From positions 38,259,001 through 38,323,000 of the forward strand of contig OX419755.1 in the NCBI GenBank assembly GCA_948567375.1: a DNA stretch of 64,000 nt, written 5' to 3'. This document shows positions 1-12,677 of the stretch, piece by piece. A program made the position numbers and the translations under genes. The stretch is from Lunularia cruciata (Eukaryota > Streptophyta > Marchantiopsida > Lunulariales > Lunulariaceae). Under the pieces are notes generated by a model. The model did no database searches. It was not told the origin of the DNA and saw only the letters and a list, made by a program, of their open reading frames with translations. Numbering within the stretch: the stretch's first letter is position 1; each line of letters begins with the position of its first letter.

Positions 1-3000
1 ACCTTGCTATTCTCCCTTCCACATTAGGCTTGTTGAAGATGTACTTCAAAGCCTTGTGATCTTTGACAATGGTGACTTTCTCTCCAATCAAATAGTGTCT
101 AAACTTCTTGAGACCAAAGATCACTCCCAACCCTTCTCTCTATGATAGAGTAGTTTTTTTCTACTGAAACCATCTGCCTACTAGCATAAGCTATTGGATG
201 ATCATGCACATCTTGGTCTAATTGAATAAAAGTGCATCCTAAAGCTACATTAGAAGCATCAATGTAGAGGATGAAAGGCTTACTCCAATCATGTTTAGCA
301 AGAATTGGAGCTACAACAAGGGATTGCTCGAGCTCCTCAAAAGCTTTGAGAGCCTCCTTGTCTTCCAAAATCACCATGTAATCTATGCCCTTTGTCATGT
401 AGATGGTAATGCATAAACCTTGTTGGAAAATGAGAAGATGAACCTCCTATAGTACCCAACCATTGCCAAGAATTGTTATAACTTTTTCAAGCTTGAAGGG
501 AATGGAAGGTTTGAGATTTTCCTCACCTTCTCAAGATCAATTGCTATTCCATCCTTGGAGATGATGTGCTTTAAAATTAGATCTTCTTCACTTCTAAAAT
601 GCACTTCTTTGGATTGAGTGATGCATTTGCTTCATCCAAGCATTGCAAGACCTTGATTAGATGCTCAAATTGCTCCTCCTTGCTCCCATAAACAAAAAAT
701 TCATCAACAAAGTCTTTCATAAATTTCCCAATGAAAGGTTCAAATACCGTGTTCATGAACCGTTGGAATGTGGTTGAAGCATTGCAAAGCCCAAAATCCA
801 TGACCTTGAAAGCATAAGTTCTCCAAGGTATGGTGACATGGTGAGTTGTTGATGCTTTGGTGCAATCTTGATATGATTATATCCACTATAACCATCTCCA
901 AAACTATACCTTGGACTTGCAACCTCTTCCAATATCTCATCAATGAATGGAAATAGAGAGTATTCCTTCTTAGTAACAATGTTGGGCTTCTTGTAATCCA
1001 CACATACCCAAAGCTTGCCATTCTTTTTTTTCACAAACACAATGAGAGACACCCATTCTGAATTCTCCACTTCAAAGATAAATCTAGCCTCCTTAAGCTT
1101 ATCAATCTCCCCTTTCACAACCAAATCTATTGGTAGGTTAATGCAACATTTCTTTTGGCGGACTGGTCTTGCATGTGACTCTACCTCTATCTTGTGCTCC
1201 TCAAGATGACTTTCTTCAGATCCTTGTAACTGAAATCAAACATGTGGATGAACTTGTGGAAAATCTCCTCAAATCGTACTTTCTACTCCTTGGTAACATT
1301 TGGACCATACTTGAGGGTAGATAACCTTCTCTCTATCTCCTCAAGTATCAATGATGATTTATCTGGGTCCTTCAAAATGTCTGGCTTAGATGAAAAATCC
1401 ATAGCATACAGATTAAATAAGATTAAGATTCATCCTCTTCCATGCTTTTATTCCCATCCAAAGCTCCTTCAAAATCTAATTCCCAATAATCAAAAGATTG
1501 TGTATTTGAATGTGAGGTGTTGGTGATGTTAGTCATAGGAACTATGACTCTATGGGTTGATGATCCCATCCTCAACTACCCTTTGTGCCATTGATCAATT
1601 GTGTGTGTTTCTCTCAACCATGGCCTCCCAAGAAGTAAGTCATTGCTTGAATCCTTCAAGACTTGGAAAATCATGAGATTTTGAACTCCCATAATTGAAA
1701 CTACCACCTTATCCATCACCCCTATTGTTGAACTTATTGCTTGGTTGCCATGCTTACCATAAATTTTGAAGTTCTAGAGTGTATCATACCCAACTTCTTC
1801 ATCAAAATTTCTGACATGGCATTCATTGTAGATCCTCCATCAATCAATGCATCCTTGATATTATGACCATTCATTCTCACATCAATCTTCAAGGCATATT
1901 CATAAGTCTCCCATGTTTGGTTTGGCATCCACCACCCCCATTGAAACTAGAGCTTTTGCCTTCTTCTTCCTCTTGCTCCTTGTAAAACTAAAACCACCTC
2001 TAAGCTCCTTTCTCAAGGTAGGGTTCAAAGAAATCAATTGGCCCATTGTGATGTTAGCCTTGTTACTACCAACATCCTCCAACACATTGTAGTTCCACTG
2101 TTGTAGTTCCACTATTCAAGAAGTCCTCCATCCTCAACTTCTTCCTTGGAGTTTTGGTTTTTGATGGTGTTGAGGTGCAAGTGCTCCTAGTATACATAGG
2201 AGTATCTTTACTATGGGTAAATTTTTGAGAAGAGTGTACATCCTCTACAAAACAAGCTCTCTTCTTCTCTTGTGCCAAAAGCTCTAAATTAAGACCTTTG
2301 GAGTTTGAGCACTCACCCTTCTCACACTTGCTCTCAACCACATCTATGTATGTTATTCCCTTACCTTTTTTTGGATTAGGAGGCACTTGGATTTCACTTC
2401 CTCCCTCTTTCTCTCTTTTGGCTCTCTCATAATCCCTTCTTCTATGGTAAGTGGAATTTGGACAATTCCTTTGGATGTGGCCTCTTCCTCCACAACCAAA
2501 ACAATTTCTATCATTTTAATTGTTGACTGGTTGGCCTCCTCTATATGGATAGCTTCCATAAATCCTAGGCCCTCTCCCTACATTCTGATCCACATCTCTC
2601 TTCTCCTATAGATGCACAACATTAATCTTGAGATTTGCAAGTTGTTGTTTGATGGTTTGAAGTAGATCTTTTGGTGGAGGTGCAAGAGTTGAGCAACTTA
2701 TACTTGTGATGCAACCCTTGCCACCAAATTATCATAAGTTCTCCCATAATTGTAGTCTTGAGGAGGATGCACAACCTCTTGCACCACCAAATCACACTCA
2801 TCTCCTTTCAAACTCTCGTCCCTACAAATTGCAATCTTGATAGCTTCAACCTTGGAAGAAGGTTTCCCATATCTCACCTTACTTCTAATTTGTGGTCTCT
2901 ACCCTCCCACAAAATTCTTGATGAGCATAGCCCCTATCAAATCCTAGAGTGCATATTAATCAAATTCTCATGGATAGTTTATCCATAAATTGAAAGATTA
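1..3000 (-). pseudogene. gag-pol pseudogene of family A (RNase H, RT, protease, gag)
   Basis: Read from 3000 down to 1. Conserved pieces include a gag tail with a KKLGM stretch, a protease-like VDGGST near 1840, an RT segment with WVSLIVFVKKKNGKLWVC near 1050, a palm segment with the active site altered to FVDEF near 700, and an RNase H start (ILYIDASN) near 260. The intact copy has FIDDF at the palm site, so the second catalytic Asp is lost here. Pieces lie in different frames separated by small indels. No functional product is expected. Confidence 0.88.
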
Positions 3001-3075
3001 TCTCCATCATGAATCTTGAGAACTAGCTGATGAAGGTGGTAGTTTTTTTGTTTCTATACTTAGACTCTCTCTAAG

Positions 3076-3384
3076 CTATTTCACCAAAGTCTCCAAACGT
3101 GCTTTTACTCCACTACACTCATGTCCTTTGGAAGTCCTTGGTCTTAGATCTTCTCCCTCCCAACCTTGGTGAAGAGGTCCAACATGCAAACAAAAGTCAA
3201 GTAAGCCTTTCTTTTCCCTCAATCTCTTGCTCTCAAAAGCCAATAGACATGAACTTGCCTTATGTCCATTCTCTCTACATAAAAAGCACTTAGACTCACT
3301 CTTTCCTCCAAGTGGTGTAGGTTTTTGGATCCTCTCAACACTCTCTTCAAATTTTATTCTAAACTCTTTTTTCCTAAAATCCAC
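3076..3384 (-). pseudogene. Remnant of the family A upstream zinc-knuckle ORF
   Basis: A 102-codon open stretch matching the 165-codon ORF at 32299-32796. It shares FEESVERIQKPTPLGGKSES and a knuckle CFLCRENGHKASSC (C-x2-C-x4-H-x4-C). The first 30-40 residues are missing because of the leader deletion, and the second cysteine cluster (CEVC in the intact copy) is lost in a short deletion. The presence of the same reading frame in two diverged copies argues that the ORF belongs to the family and is not chance. Confidence 0.7.
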
Positions 3385-3394
3385 TCCTATTCCT

Positions 3395-3493
3395 AGAATT
3401 ATCTTGTATCTCTATATAAATATTATATCTTGAGTACTTATAATACCAAACTAAACATCACAATACCACACACATGCACAAATGGGTGTTACA
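3395..3493 (-). repeat. LTR-A fragment (outer end of the 5' LTR)
   Basis: The stretch from tctctatataaa to gggtgttaca matches the last ~100 bp of the LTR-A copies at 27087-27186 and 34212-34311. In element sense it is the first 100 bp of the 5' LTR. The rest of the LTR, the primer site and the leader are deleted. Confidence 0.85.
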
Positions 3494-5619
3494 ACTTTGC
3501 CAAGCCAAGGCTCACAATCCAAGTCAAACATTTTAGGTCCATAGATTGACCTAACACTTGATGTTTGGATGCCTTTGACATTGCCATAGGTGACCTATTA
3601 GCTTGCTCTCTCTCATCGGTGTTGGGCTCTACCAATTGTTGTAACTATGAGTCCCAAACAAAGCTAGGATCTCCTTCTCAAAAAGCACGGGAACTACAAA
3701 ACTCATAAGTGTAGGAAAAGTGGCTTGGGGCTGTCCAACTAGGTTCACCATTGCCATAGGTGACCTATCAGCCATTACCACCATTTGAGATTGATGCCCA
3801 ACATCTGAGATGTCATCAACATTGAGGTGGGCTAGTCATTGAATCCCATCATAAGTACACCATAGAACCTCTCTAGGAAAGAAGTTCATTCACCAAAGAC
3901 AAAGACAATGGGCCCATGATCCCACTCTAGCTGCATCCAACAACACGGCAAGTCTATCCAAGAATGGACCTGATGTGTACTCACCACCACCTGAGTGTGA
4001 GAATCACCCATCAAAGAGACATTCTCCAAAATGTAGGTTGGAGAAATAGATTAATGAACCTAACGATGTTGTAGTATACATAACATCTCCCAAAACACAC
4101 CAGAACAGGGATCTTGAAGGCCCAAACCTTGGCAAACACGTGTATGTTCCTAATATGGCCATCCAAAAATCACTAAATGAATGGGACCATGTCTCTCCAG
4201 ATTTTGCACCCTAGTAAGGAAATGTCTACTAGTAGGGTCATTTGGTAACCCTTGACTGTTGACATTGGTAATAACTCAAGGTACGGATAGGCCAAGTGTG
4301 TTACATGATGTAGAAAGACTCGCTTAATTGTCTCATCACTCTCTTTATACAAGTACCTCTGTACTTGTATACCCGCCTATACTACCGCCGCTAGTCAAGC
4401 GCTAATCTCACAAAACAACTCCAATAGACATACTTCCTCTACTAGATACTGCCAAGCAAGGTGATGTCCAACAAGGTCAAGGTAATTGACTTGGGAAGCT
4501 CATCCTCACACTAGTCTCTTTGTGGTACAAAGGCTCCTCTCCAAGCCTATTGCACCAACTGATCTGCCTATTGTTATAATGCCTCCTTTGAACTCCACAA
4601 AAGAACATCCAAGGTGGATAGAAACAATCCCACTCTTACTCCAAATCCAAGTGATCTCCTCTAGTATTGGAGTATCCTCTACATGGGCATTCCCCTCCAA
4701 TAAGTCATTAGGCCAAGTAATAGAACCACTAAATTGATGCTACCATGGTCCCAAATTGTAGTGAGCCAAGACTACCACTACTTAAGCGTATTGGTAGTTG
4801 GCATACCCATCCCTCACCTGACTGCCAACCTGGTCTATAGGAGGTTGTCTCCTCCCAATAGTCAATATTGAAACCCATAGGGTAACACTACTATCCCAAC
4901 TAACATATCATATGACTTAGCTATAATTGCAATGGCATGAGCTATCACCTCAAAGCTATTAGTAAGATGACCAAGCTTAATCTGGACAACAAGCTCTCCA
5001 CATGTGATATATTGTGTAGAACCACCTCCTAGAGATGTCTGGATATGAAATAGACACCTCTCCACATCAATCTTTTGTAACTCTAGACAGATAACTAAAG
5101 CCTTCTCCAACATAAGAGGTTGCACACCAAAGTCTAGGAAGACCCTCTATGGTGTATAGACCTTCCTTGAAGGTCCCACCAAACAAAAAATACTCCATTG
5201 GTTATCTTAAGACAACTCTAGGTGTAAACCATGCTCGCCAAAAGGCCGGTCTAATTAGTAATTCCTCTAATCTAGCCATTGTTGTCTGCCATAAACCACT
5301 AGTCGTTGAGTGGATCCCATGCTCCCAATCAAGTCAGCTCCACTATCAACCACTTCTTCTCTAGAAGCAAGAACCACATCATCCCTACTATCACAAAGCA
5401 TGGTAGCCAACCGGAACATTGGGGCTAGGTCAATTCACAATGTAAACATATCACTAGTTGAGAATAATTGAAAGTGCATAATCAATTGAGTTGCTCTCAA
5501 CATTAAGCTAGACTCAATCTGTGTTGTAGCAAATGGTTGACTACTAGGTAGGGTAGTCAACCATCATCATGCCCTCCATCACCACCTACCACACGGGCAC
5601 TAGGAGCCATGGAGATCAT

Positions 5620-7100
5620 CTATAGTGCCTGAGAGAGCATGAAAGATTGGGAAAGTCTAACTTGTCTCCTAACTTCTCCTCTCTGTAGGTCCAACTCCAT
5701 TGGTGCTCCTCTAGGCTTTGGATCATGTATTGCACTCCTAGTCACTATAGAAGATGCATCTACATGTGTTGCTCCATACATGAAGTCCAAGACATCTCTA
5801 TCACTAACATATGAGGTGGAAGTCTCAGCACCCAAATTTGATCTCCTTTGAGCTATGGCCATACTAGTCAATCTTTGCTCCAATTGCTCAATGCAAGTAG
5901 CCATGGTTGTATCAAAATTAAGGGTAGGTATTGCATCCCTACTAGGTGTGGATCCTCTACCACCACCTCTACCACCTCATCCTCCATGATCGAGAGTTCC
6001 TCTACTACTTGTCATAGCAGCACTCTCACTCCATAACTCCGGGTGTAGGTAAAAGCATCGGTCACTAGTGTGACCAAATCTATGGCAATGCTTACACTAT
6101 CCTTGTGTTGGTTATGATGCACTAGAGGTATCAGATCCACTGCTCTAAGTGCACGCTCTCTTATGGTGAGGTCCACCATAAGTCCAACAAGCAACACCAC
6201 CACTCAATAGTTGTTGTTGACCCAAAAATGAAGGTAAAGGTCTAGCTATACTAGGTCCTCAACTTGCTCCATAAGATCTAGATTGTCCACTCTATCCTTG
6301 AAATCCAACATGGCTTGGTGCACTTTGTTGCACTCTAGAAGAAGTAACAATTGTGGATGAGGTCTCTCTTCCAAATCCAGATGTTACCACTCTCTCCTCC
6401 ACAATGTTGAGCTCATTAAGGCTTAGACAAACCAAAGACCATTGCCAAAGTAGGCAAAGTAGCTTGTAATAATGTAGCATCATAGACTCTATGTTGCAAC
6501 TCCTTGTCTAGTATCCCATACCAAAATTGACTGCCTAGGCTTCAATAACTCCTTAGTAAAACTGATTAGCCATCTCATTCAAGTGCATGCCTTGCGTAAG
6601 CTCTCTCCTGCCTTCCGCAAGAACTCTTGCAAGCTCCCCAACTTGTCATTTTGCACTCCTTGGTAGTTCTACCTCAACTAGAAGAACTCCACCATGGTTG
6701 AACCCCGGTACTACACCACCTCTTGTAGTGGTACCTCCACTTGTAGTAGCACTATCTCCAACTAGTGTACCTCTTCTAGCTTCACCAATGCTACCAGCTA
6801 GAACTCATGGGTACCCCTAGCAACTGAGCTTGAAGTGATGGAGACATAGTTTAGAGACCAATACTATCTCCATAGCTCAATCTCCTCCAAGTGAGCTCTC
6901 CTGAACTCATGATAGTTGTCTATTGGTAGACCTTCCAAGTGCTAAAACAACCCCTTCCATGCCACAAAAGGTGTGAAAAAAGTTAGGTTTCACATTTGTT
7001 GCAAATCACACCAACTATCAAACTCCTAAATGAAGTAATCCAACTCAATGGTACCCACTATATTAGATTAATATATCTAGGACCTTTGGGGGCCCCATAA
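5620..7100 (-). pseudogene. gag pseudogene of family D with CCHC zinc knuckle
   Basis: At 6055-6096 the minus strand reads C-K-H-C-H-R-F-G-H-T-S-D-R-C, a complete C-x2-C-x4-H-x4-C nucleic-acid-binding knuckle typical of retroelement Gag. Downstream, 5620-5904 is an open 94-codon segment beginning MATCIEQLEQRLTSMA, a short heptad-like helix followed by a polar linker. Upstream fragments (6292-6483 and beyond) belong to the capsid part but are broken. No domain hit beyond the knuckle can be claimed by eye. Confidence 0.6.
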
Positions 7101-8182
7101 ATCTTATCCATGTCACATAACAACAATGCAGACACACCAAGTGAACTCTCAATTGAATCAACTCTTATGTCAAACTCCAACTCATAGTCAATCTCTTTCC
7201 TCACTAGGACTTGAGATATTGGTTAATACCAAGTGCAACTCTAGGTAAACTCATTACATACTACAATGCTATCTCCTTTGGAATCTCCAAAGAACTCAGT
7301 TGTGACAAAGTAACCAAAAAATTCAAACCACAATTGTAACCACCACAAGTACCCAAGTGGTAACCAAGAATTTCCACCAAGTGCCAACATCACATACTAA
7401 TGTAGCTCTAACTACAAAAACTACACTAAGGGATAGGAAACTATAGGGTAAACTACTTTGTAACTTACCATCACAACACACACTCTCATGCTCTACAAGT
7501 CATCACTTCTTGCCTCACCAAAGAAAAACACAAGTAGTTTGCTTAGTCATCACTCCAATCTCACTATTGAGAGCACCAATGCTCTAAAGTTAAGGAACCT
7601 CACACAAACATGGTGCACAAACAAGAAGCATAGAATAGAGGGGGTCCAATCACAAGAAGTCTAAAAAAAACCTTCCATCTCATGAATCAACACTAGACTG
7701 ACTCTACCACCATTTGGCATTTGACATGATAAGAGTTATCTATCTACTTCATAAGCCATGAGGATCACCGAGAATAGATTATGACTTTCTCTTGCCAAAT
7801 TTGACATAAATCCTCCATGAAATCTAACATAAATCCCTAGAGTTAGCTAACTTCCAAATCCTCCGCTAAATCTTCACTTGAGCTAAATTGGAAAGATAAG
7901 AATGCTCAATTCTTTAATTTGTAGGTATGGGTTCCTAACCCCACCTTCAATTTTTCCCTTTGAGCTCAATTTGCACCAAATTGGTCCTACTTTCACCTCT
8001 TGAGCTCAAAATAAACACTATCACTTGAAATTGACTCTCTTTGGCTCCAAATTTGCCCAACGCTTCCACACACAATCATCCTTAGGGAAACCTGAACTAC
8101 AATCAAGGTACCATGATCCACCAAGCTTAGGGATATTACCAACATTCTTAGTTCTTGCACTTGATTTCTCCGTGATTTTCAC

Positions 8183-8632
8183 TTCTCTGTAATCAATTTG
8201 TTCACAACTTGAATCATACTCAATCATATCAATACTTGATCTATCATTCAACAATTTACCAACAACTAGACACTAATTACAGTCAAGCTACACCCACTCT
8301 AGCTTAGGGACTCCAGATGAAGCTTGTTGGCTTTCTATCCACTCTAGCTAGGAACTCCAAGGCTCACCATCAAAGAAGTGAGCTCTCTAGAGCTGCACAT
8401 CTAGAGTATATCTTTGATTTTGACCTGGATCTCTAACTCTAACGGTCCTCCTAATGGCACACCTAATTGTGTGAATGGTGCAATTGATAGTGGGCCCCAC
8501 CATGTAGTCAATACCCCAAACAGGAAGTCTAACCATCAGCAAGTAGTCTTTGAGTAACTATCAAAATACTTCTAACTACCAATACTACTACTCCAAAGTC
8601 TGATCAATCTAAGTGTGATAACTCAAAATGGT
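8183..8632 (-). repeat. LTR-D copy (5' LTR of the decayed family D element)
   Basis: Aligns over about 440 bp with 61408-61853: both contain cagtcaagc(t/c)acacccactct, gattttgacct and agtctatgagtaac-like blocks in the same order, at roughly 80 percent identity by eye. Precise ends could not be fixed in this copy. Confidence 0.65.
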
Positions 8633-8869
8633 GTATGCTTGCAAGAAGTTTTGCCACTCTTTGCTAGTATACAAGTTTGTTTTCCATGTGGACCATTATG
8701 CGCCACAATATTGGTGAAGAAGGCTGATTTCTTGGGCAAATTGCACAATGGATCTTGTTGTTACAAGAGTTCACATACACTATACAAGTACAAAAGAGGG
8801 ATTTGCATTCAAATGCGGACTTCTTGTCCAGGTTAGAGACTCAAGATCAAGATCTGAAGGTAGATAATT

Positions 8870-9400
8870 GGTTCCTTATGAAGAATTTTACTAGTTGATG
8901 GCAATGCAAAGTACAAGGTATGTTGTAGAATATTATTATTTGCATACTTGCTAGTGTCTTAAGGGACTAGACCCGGAATAAAGCGCAGTCTTTCTTAGGA
9001 AAATGGGACCATATCAGCTCAAGCATAACATTTTGCTTAAGATAGATGAAGATAAAGTACTTCAAAGGTGCTAGGAAGTATACAAAGTAGGAGGCGTAAT
9101 TGAGTCCTTACACTCAAAAGCATCGGAGGGGCATTATGCCCTAAAGTCCAAAATGAACTAAAATTCTTGCTATAGGGTATTGGTGGCCTACAATGTATAA
9201 GGATACTCAAGCTCATATTCAAACTTATGATGCTTTCCAAAGAATGGAAGAACCAATGGCTACTACTAGATGGCCCTTGAGCCCAATTTTGCCACTGGCC
9301 CCATTTGAGAAATGGGGTGAAATGGCAATTTTGTGGGTCCAATTCAAACTAGTCATCCAATTCACAAGGAAGAGATGATTACTTTGTCATATGAGAGAAG
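8870..9400 (+). pseudogene. Ty3/gypsy RNase H-integrase linker remnant
   Basis: Plus-strand fragment of another Ty3/gypsy pol. It reads through a linker (SLHSKASEGHYALKSK), an integrase zinc-binding part (YWWPTMYKDTQAHIQ, then YDAFQRM where CDACQRM is usual) and the start of the core with LPLAPFEKWG. The zinc cysteines are substituted (C to Y and C to F) and the catalytic core is lost after 9378. The open frame 9193-9378 is the best-preserved piece. Confidence 0.65.
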
Positions 9401-10393
9401 ACAATACCAATAGCCATCCCAAAGTTGAGGAAACAAAGTAGACCCAAGGATATAGTGCCCCTATGAAGAGAAGGACAACTTGGAGATTGAACTTGAGACA
9501 CAAAATAGCCCAAAGATCAACAATCAATAGAAGAAGTGGCTAAGGAGGAGGATTGGGTGTTCCATGCAGAGATTGAGTGCATGGAAGGAGGAGACACCTG
9601 TATATAAAATTACCTAAAGATGACATCTTGAAAGATTGGGAGGAAGAGCCAAAAATGATGTTGCAAAGACAGGTGAGATTGCAAAGAAGTATGTAGTCTA
9701 TGAGTGCAAGACCAAGCCGAGCAAAGAAAAATGAAGATAGCTTGGAGGAGGTTAATTTGAAGGCAAGGAGATCAAAAATTTGGGGTAAGGCACCAGCAAA
9801 AAATCTGCCTACCAAAGACAAGGATGACAATGTTTCAGAGGAGTGATCTATCTATCAAATGTCATTTGTCCCTTATTAGTGCATTTGTAGGAGAAGATGA
9901 AGCAGATGAAGAAAAATCATTCAGAGGTGAAGGATGAGCTTCATATGGTGAAGAAATTGAGTGATGAAGTCATGTAGTTGAAGGAAAAATTGACTTGATG
10001 TAAGGAGGAAGCCAAAGTACTTTGGGTTGATGTGGTGATTTGTAGATAAGGTTGAAGGATTTGCAAGAGAGTTTTGAGAAGCATGGAGATTTCTTGGAAT
10101 GTTAGAAGGTAAAGCTGAAGGAGAAAAAGGCAGCATTTGAGAAGTTGAAGGAAGAATTTGATGATGCTCAACTCAAAATGATGCACTCCAAGACCAAAGC
10201 AATTGTACACAAGCAAGCAATAGAGGAGTTGAGATCAATTGTAGTGGAGAAAGATTGTGCTTGACAATGAGAATTAGCCAATAGAGGATGTGAAGAAGAG
10301 AGGTTGCAGGATTTTATCAAGCACTTAGAAGCTCAAAGTCTGCACTAAGCTGAAGAGAAGAAGAAGAAGTTAGAAGCAAAGCATACTGAGGAG

Positions 10394-10960
10394 TTGATGA
10401 TGCTTTGGGAGAAGTTGTTGGAGGAGATGATTCGAGATGAGCTGATCTCAAAGAAGAAGGAGTTGGGATTAGTGGAAGAGATTGACCCTAGCTTAAAGGC
10501 AATCTCCAACACTGAGGCCAAAGTACAATTGGAGGAGTCTCACTTGCATGAGTTGAAGTTGTTGGTGCAAGAGACTTGGAAGCATAATGTGAAGGACATT
10601 GATATGAACAATTTTTTAATTTAATAGGAAAATGATTAAAGTAGGAGATAATATTTGCCTTAGATTATATTTGGTTAGATCAGAATTATATCAACTTTGT
10701 AGTAAGGAGAGTCAAGAAATTCAATCCAAAGTAGTTGAGGTTGAAGTGCAAGTGACTTTCGATAAATTATTGGTGTTTTTTGAAATAGATAAGATAGAGA
10801 AGGAGGAGATAGTTAGTACAATCATGACTTCAATTTCTGTTTAGACTAAAGATGTGATAAAAGTAGATGAAGATATCAAAGTAGTAGATGGATCCAAAGT
10901 GCAAGAGGTGCTTGTAGGTAATGTGGGTGTAGAAGCCAAAGTTGAGGTAATATTAAGATT
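10394..10960 (+). pseudogene. C-terminal part of the family B K/E-rich ORF
   Basis: Two adjoining open stretches (10394-10624, 10632-10844). The first has LHELKLLVQETWKHNVKDID and the second VGDNICLRLYLVRSELYQLC followed by VVEVEVQVTFDKLL. The same blocks occur in the B copies at 11138-11380, 13468-13782, 26114-26398 and 37069-37485. The upstream part (9900-10390) is rich in K, E and L with heptad-like spacing, suggesting a coiled coil, but has several stops. No known domain recognised. Confidence 0.5.
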
Positions 10961-11365
10961 GCTTTGCTTTAATTTTGAAAAACTTCCACACTTCAGATCT
11001 AAAATCAGTTACTCTTAATCCAATTTGAATACTACCTCAACTTTGGCTTCTACACCCAAATTACCTACAAGCGCCTCTTGCACTTTGGGTCCATCTACTA
11101 CTTTGATATCTTCATCTACTTCTATCACATCTTTAGTCTAAACTGAAATTGAAGTCATGATTGTACTACCTATCTCCTCCTTCTCTATCCTATCTATTTC
11201 AAACAACTCCAATAATTTATCCAAAGTCACTTGCAGTCCAACCTCAACTACTTTGGATTGAATTTCTTGGTTCTCCTTACTACAAAGTTGATATAATTCT
11301 GATCCAACCAAATCTAATCTAAGACAAAAATTATCTCCTACTTCAATTATTTTCCTATCTACTCT
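10630..11365. repeat. Inverted duplication with ~325 bp arms
   Basis: 10630-10954 and 11027-11365 are reverse complements of each other at roughly 90 percent identity by eye, separated by about 70 bp. Both arms encode the VGDN...ELYQLCSKE block, one on each strand, and both end in STIMTSISV. A transcript across it would form a long hairpin. Confidence 0.85.
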
Positions 11366-11972
11366 ATCTTTAACACTCAATGCTCATCATTTTAGCTTAA
11401 CTCTGAGTATCAATCTTTTGTGTATGTTTGTGAATGTGTGGAGAAGCTCATAGTGCAATTGGAATGTGTTAGATGTTGGATTCTAAAACTCTGATTCTAT
11501 TTTTTGTGGTTGATCCTAAGTGGAGAGCAATTAAAGCAATGCCTTGACAAACCTATGAAGAATTGAAGTGTTGGTAGTCTTTGTCATTTTTGAGTAAATG
11601 TGTTGGATTGAAGCAAATTTCTTTGACTAAGAAGCCTTTACCTTTAGTAGCGGAGTAGAATGCAATTCCAAGGTATAGTTACTTTGTGGTGAAGTAGCTT
11701 TCTTTAAAGCAATTGAATCATCATAATCAATATCAATTTGGAGAGGATCTCAAGAATTGTGATTTTGGGTGATGTAAATTGTGACAAGAATTGTTATTGA
11801 GTTCTTGTTACTCTTTTTAGGGTGCAGTTGCTACCCAAGAGACTAAAAACACAACCAAGAAGAACTGAAGTGTTACTTCTACTTTGTATTGACCATTCCT
11901 TACTAGTATCTCTATGGGAACAAACAATTACTCATCAATTACTATGAAAGTGATACTTGTTGGGTGGTCACA

Positions 11973-12677
11973 ATGGATTACAATTTTTTTCTTTTCAAGG
12001 GCTCTTATGTATATAGGTGGTAGATACTTGATAGAAAAAAGGAGATTTTTGTTCTTAGGAGTCTCAAGTGAGAAGAGATATCAGAAAGTGAGAGTTATAA
12101 TAGAGTGTGAGAGCTAGAGCATTCAACTAGATATGTTCCATGCTCTTGATTTGCCACTCACAAATACTTTTCTCATCAAGCTTCAGATTTTGCACCATGA
12201 TCACTTTTGAGCTTGGATGATAGCACATTTTGGGTCTATATTTATGGTATCATGATGGAAATCCCAAGTCCTATTAACCTTCTTGTTCTTACTTATGGAT
12301 AGGTTTAGAATTTGACTTCTTATGTGCTTTTGTAGAAGGAGAGGAACTTGGTAGAGTTGTGGGGTCCATGTGTTAAAAGTAGAATTTGCTAAGTGACAAA
12401 ACTACAAGAATTTGGGTTCCAACATGTAAAGTTTGGATTTTTTGACCTTTGGATAAGTTAAGAAAGTGTATTTGGGGAGAGAAGATCATAGGTGGAGAGG
12501 TGAGCAGATAGGTTATATTCTATAATCAAGGGATTTGAAAAAATTATGTATGGATATGATTAATTGAAGCCAAGGGAGTCAATTTGTACCCAAGTGCACA
12601 AATTGGAAGATTTGAGAGTTATATTATAGTTTTTCATGACCTATCAATATGGTTGAAGAGTAGAAAATTTTGGGTGA
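11973..12677. other. No gene recognised
   Basis: Plus frames are short and broken. The stretch is the left flank of the B insertion at 12678-14568 and continues after 14573. I see no domain, RNA gene or repeat shared with the rest of the window. Confidence 0.6.

Larger units (their letters stand above)
1..3493 (-). mobile_element. Truncated, decayed Ty3/gypsy element of family A
   Basis: The minus strand is colinear with the almost intact family A element at 26508-34311, from the RNase H/integrase linker (cut by the window edge) back through RT, protease, gag and the upstream zinc-knuckle ORF. The copy has lost its leader: at about 3395 the upstream ORF region jumps straight into the last ~100 bp of an LTR-A ending gggtgttaca at 3493. 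Frameshifts and stops are scattered throughout, so it is dead and clearly older than the intact copy. Confidence 0.9.
3494..8632 (-). mobile_element. Decayed Ty3/gypsy element of family D (gag end and 5' LTR)
   Basis: Minus-sense retroelement debris. The right end (about 8183-8632) is homologous to the LTR-like block 61408-61853, and a gag zinc knuckle lies at 6055-6096. The order LTR then gag on the minus strand fits a 5' half. Between 3494 and about 4700 short minus frames exist that I could not assign to a known domain; RT and integrase are not evident, so the pol half is deleted or decayed. Boundaries with the family A copy on the left are approximate. Confidence 0.6.
9540..11972 (+). mobile_element. 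Family B unit, plus sense, 3' part rearranged
   Basis: Plus-strand sequence homologous to the other B copies: a K/E-rich coding part (9540-10960) and a terminal part (about 11385-11972) ending gggtggtcaca, the B terminus. The ~270 bp around the conserved CTATTTAAAG site is missing and is replaced by an inverted copy of the ORF end (see 10630-11365). The left boundary is uncertain; sequence before about 9400 is a different retroelement. Confidence 0.65.

Noticed and set aside
3500-4480. Possible coding remnant on the minus strand
   Set aside because: Readable pieces such as FLDRLAVLLDAARVGSWAH exist but need several frame changes and match no family I know; left unassigned within the family D debris.
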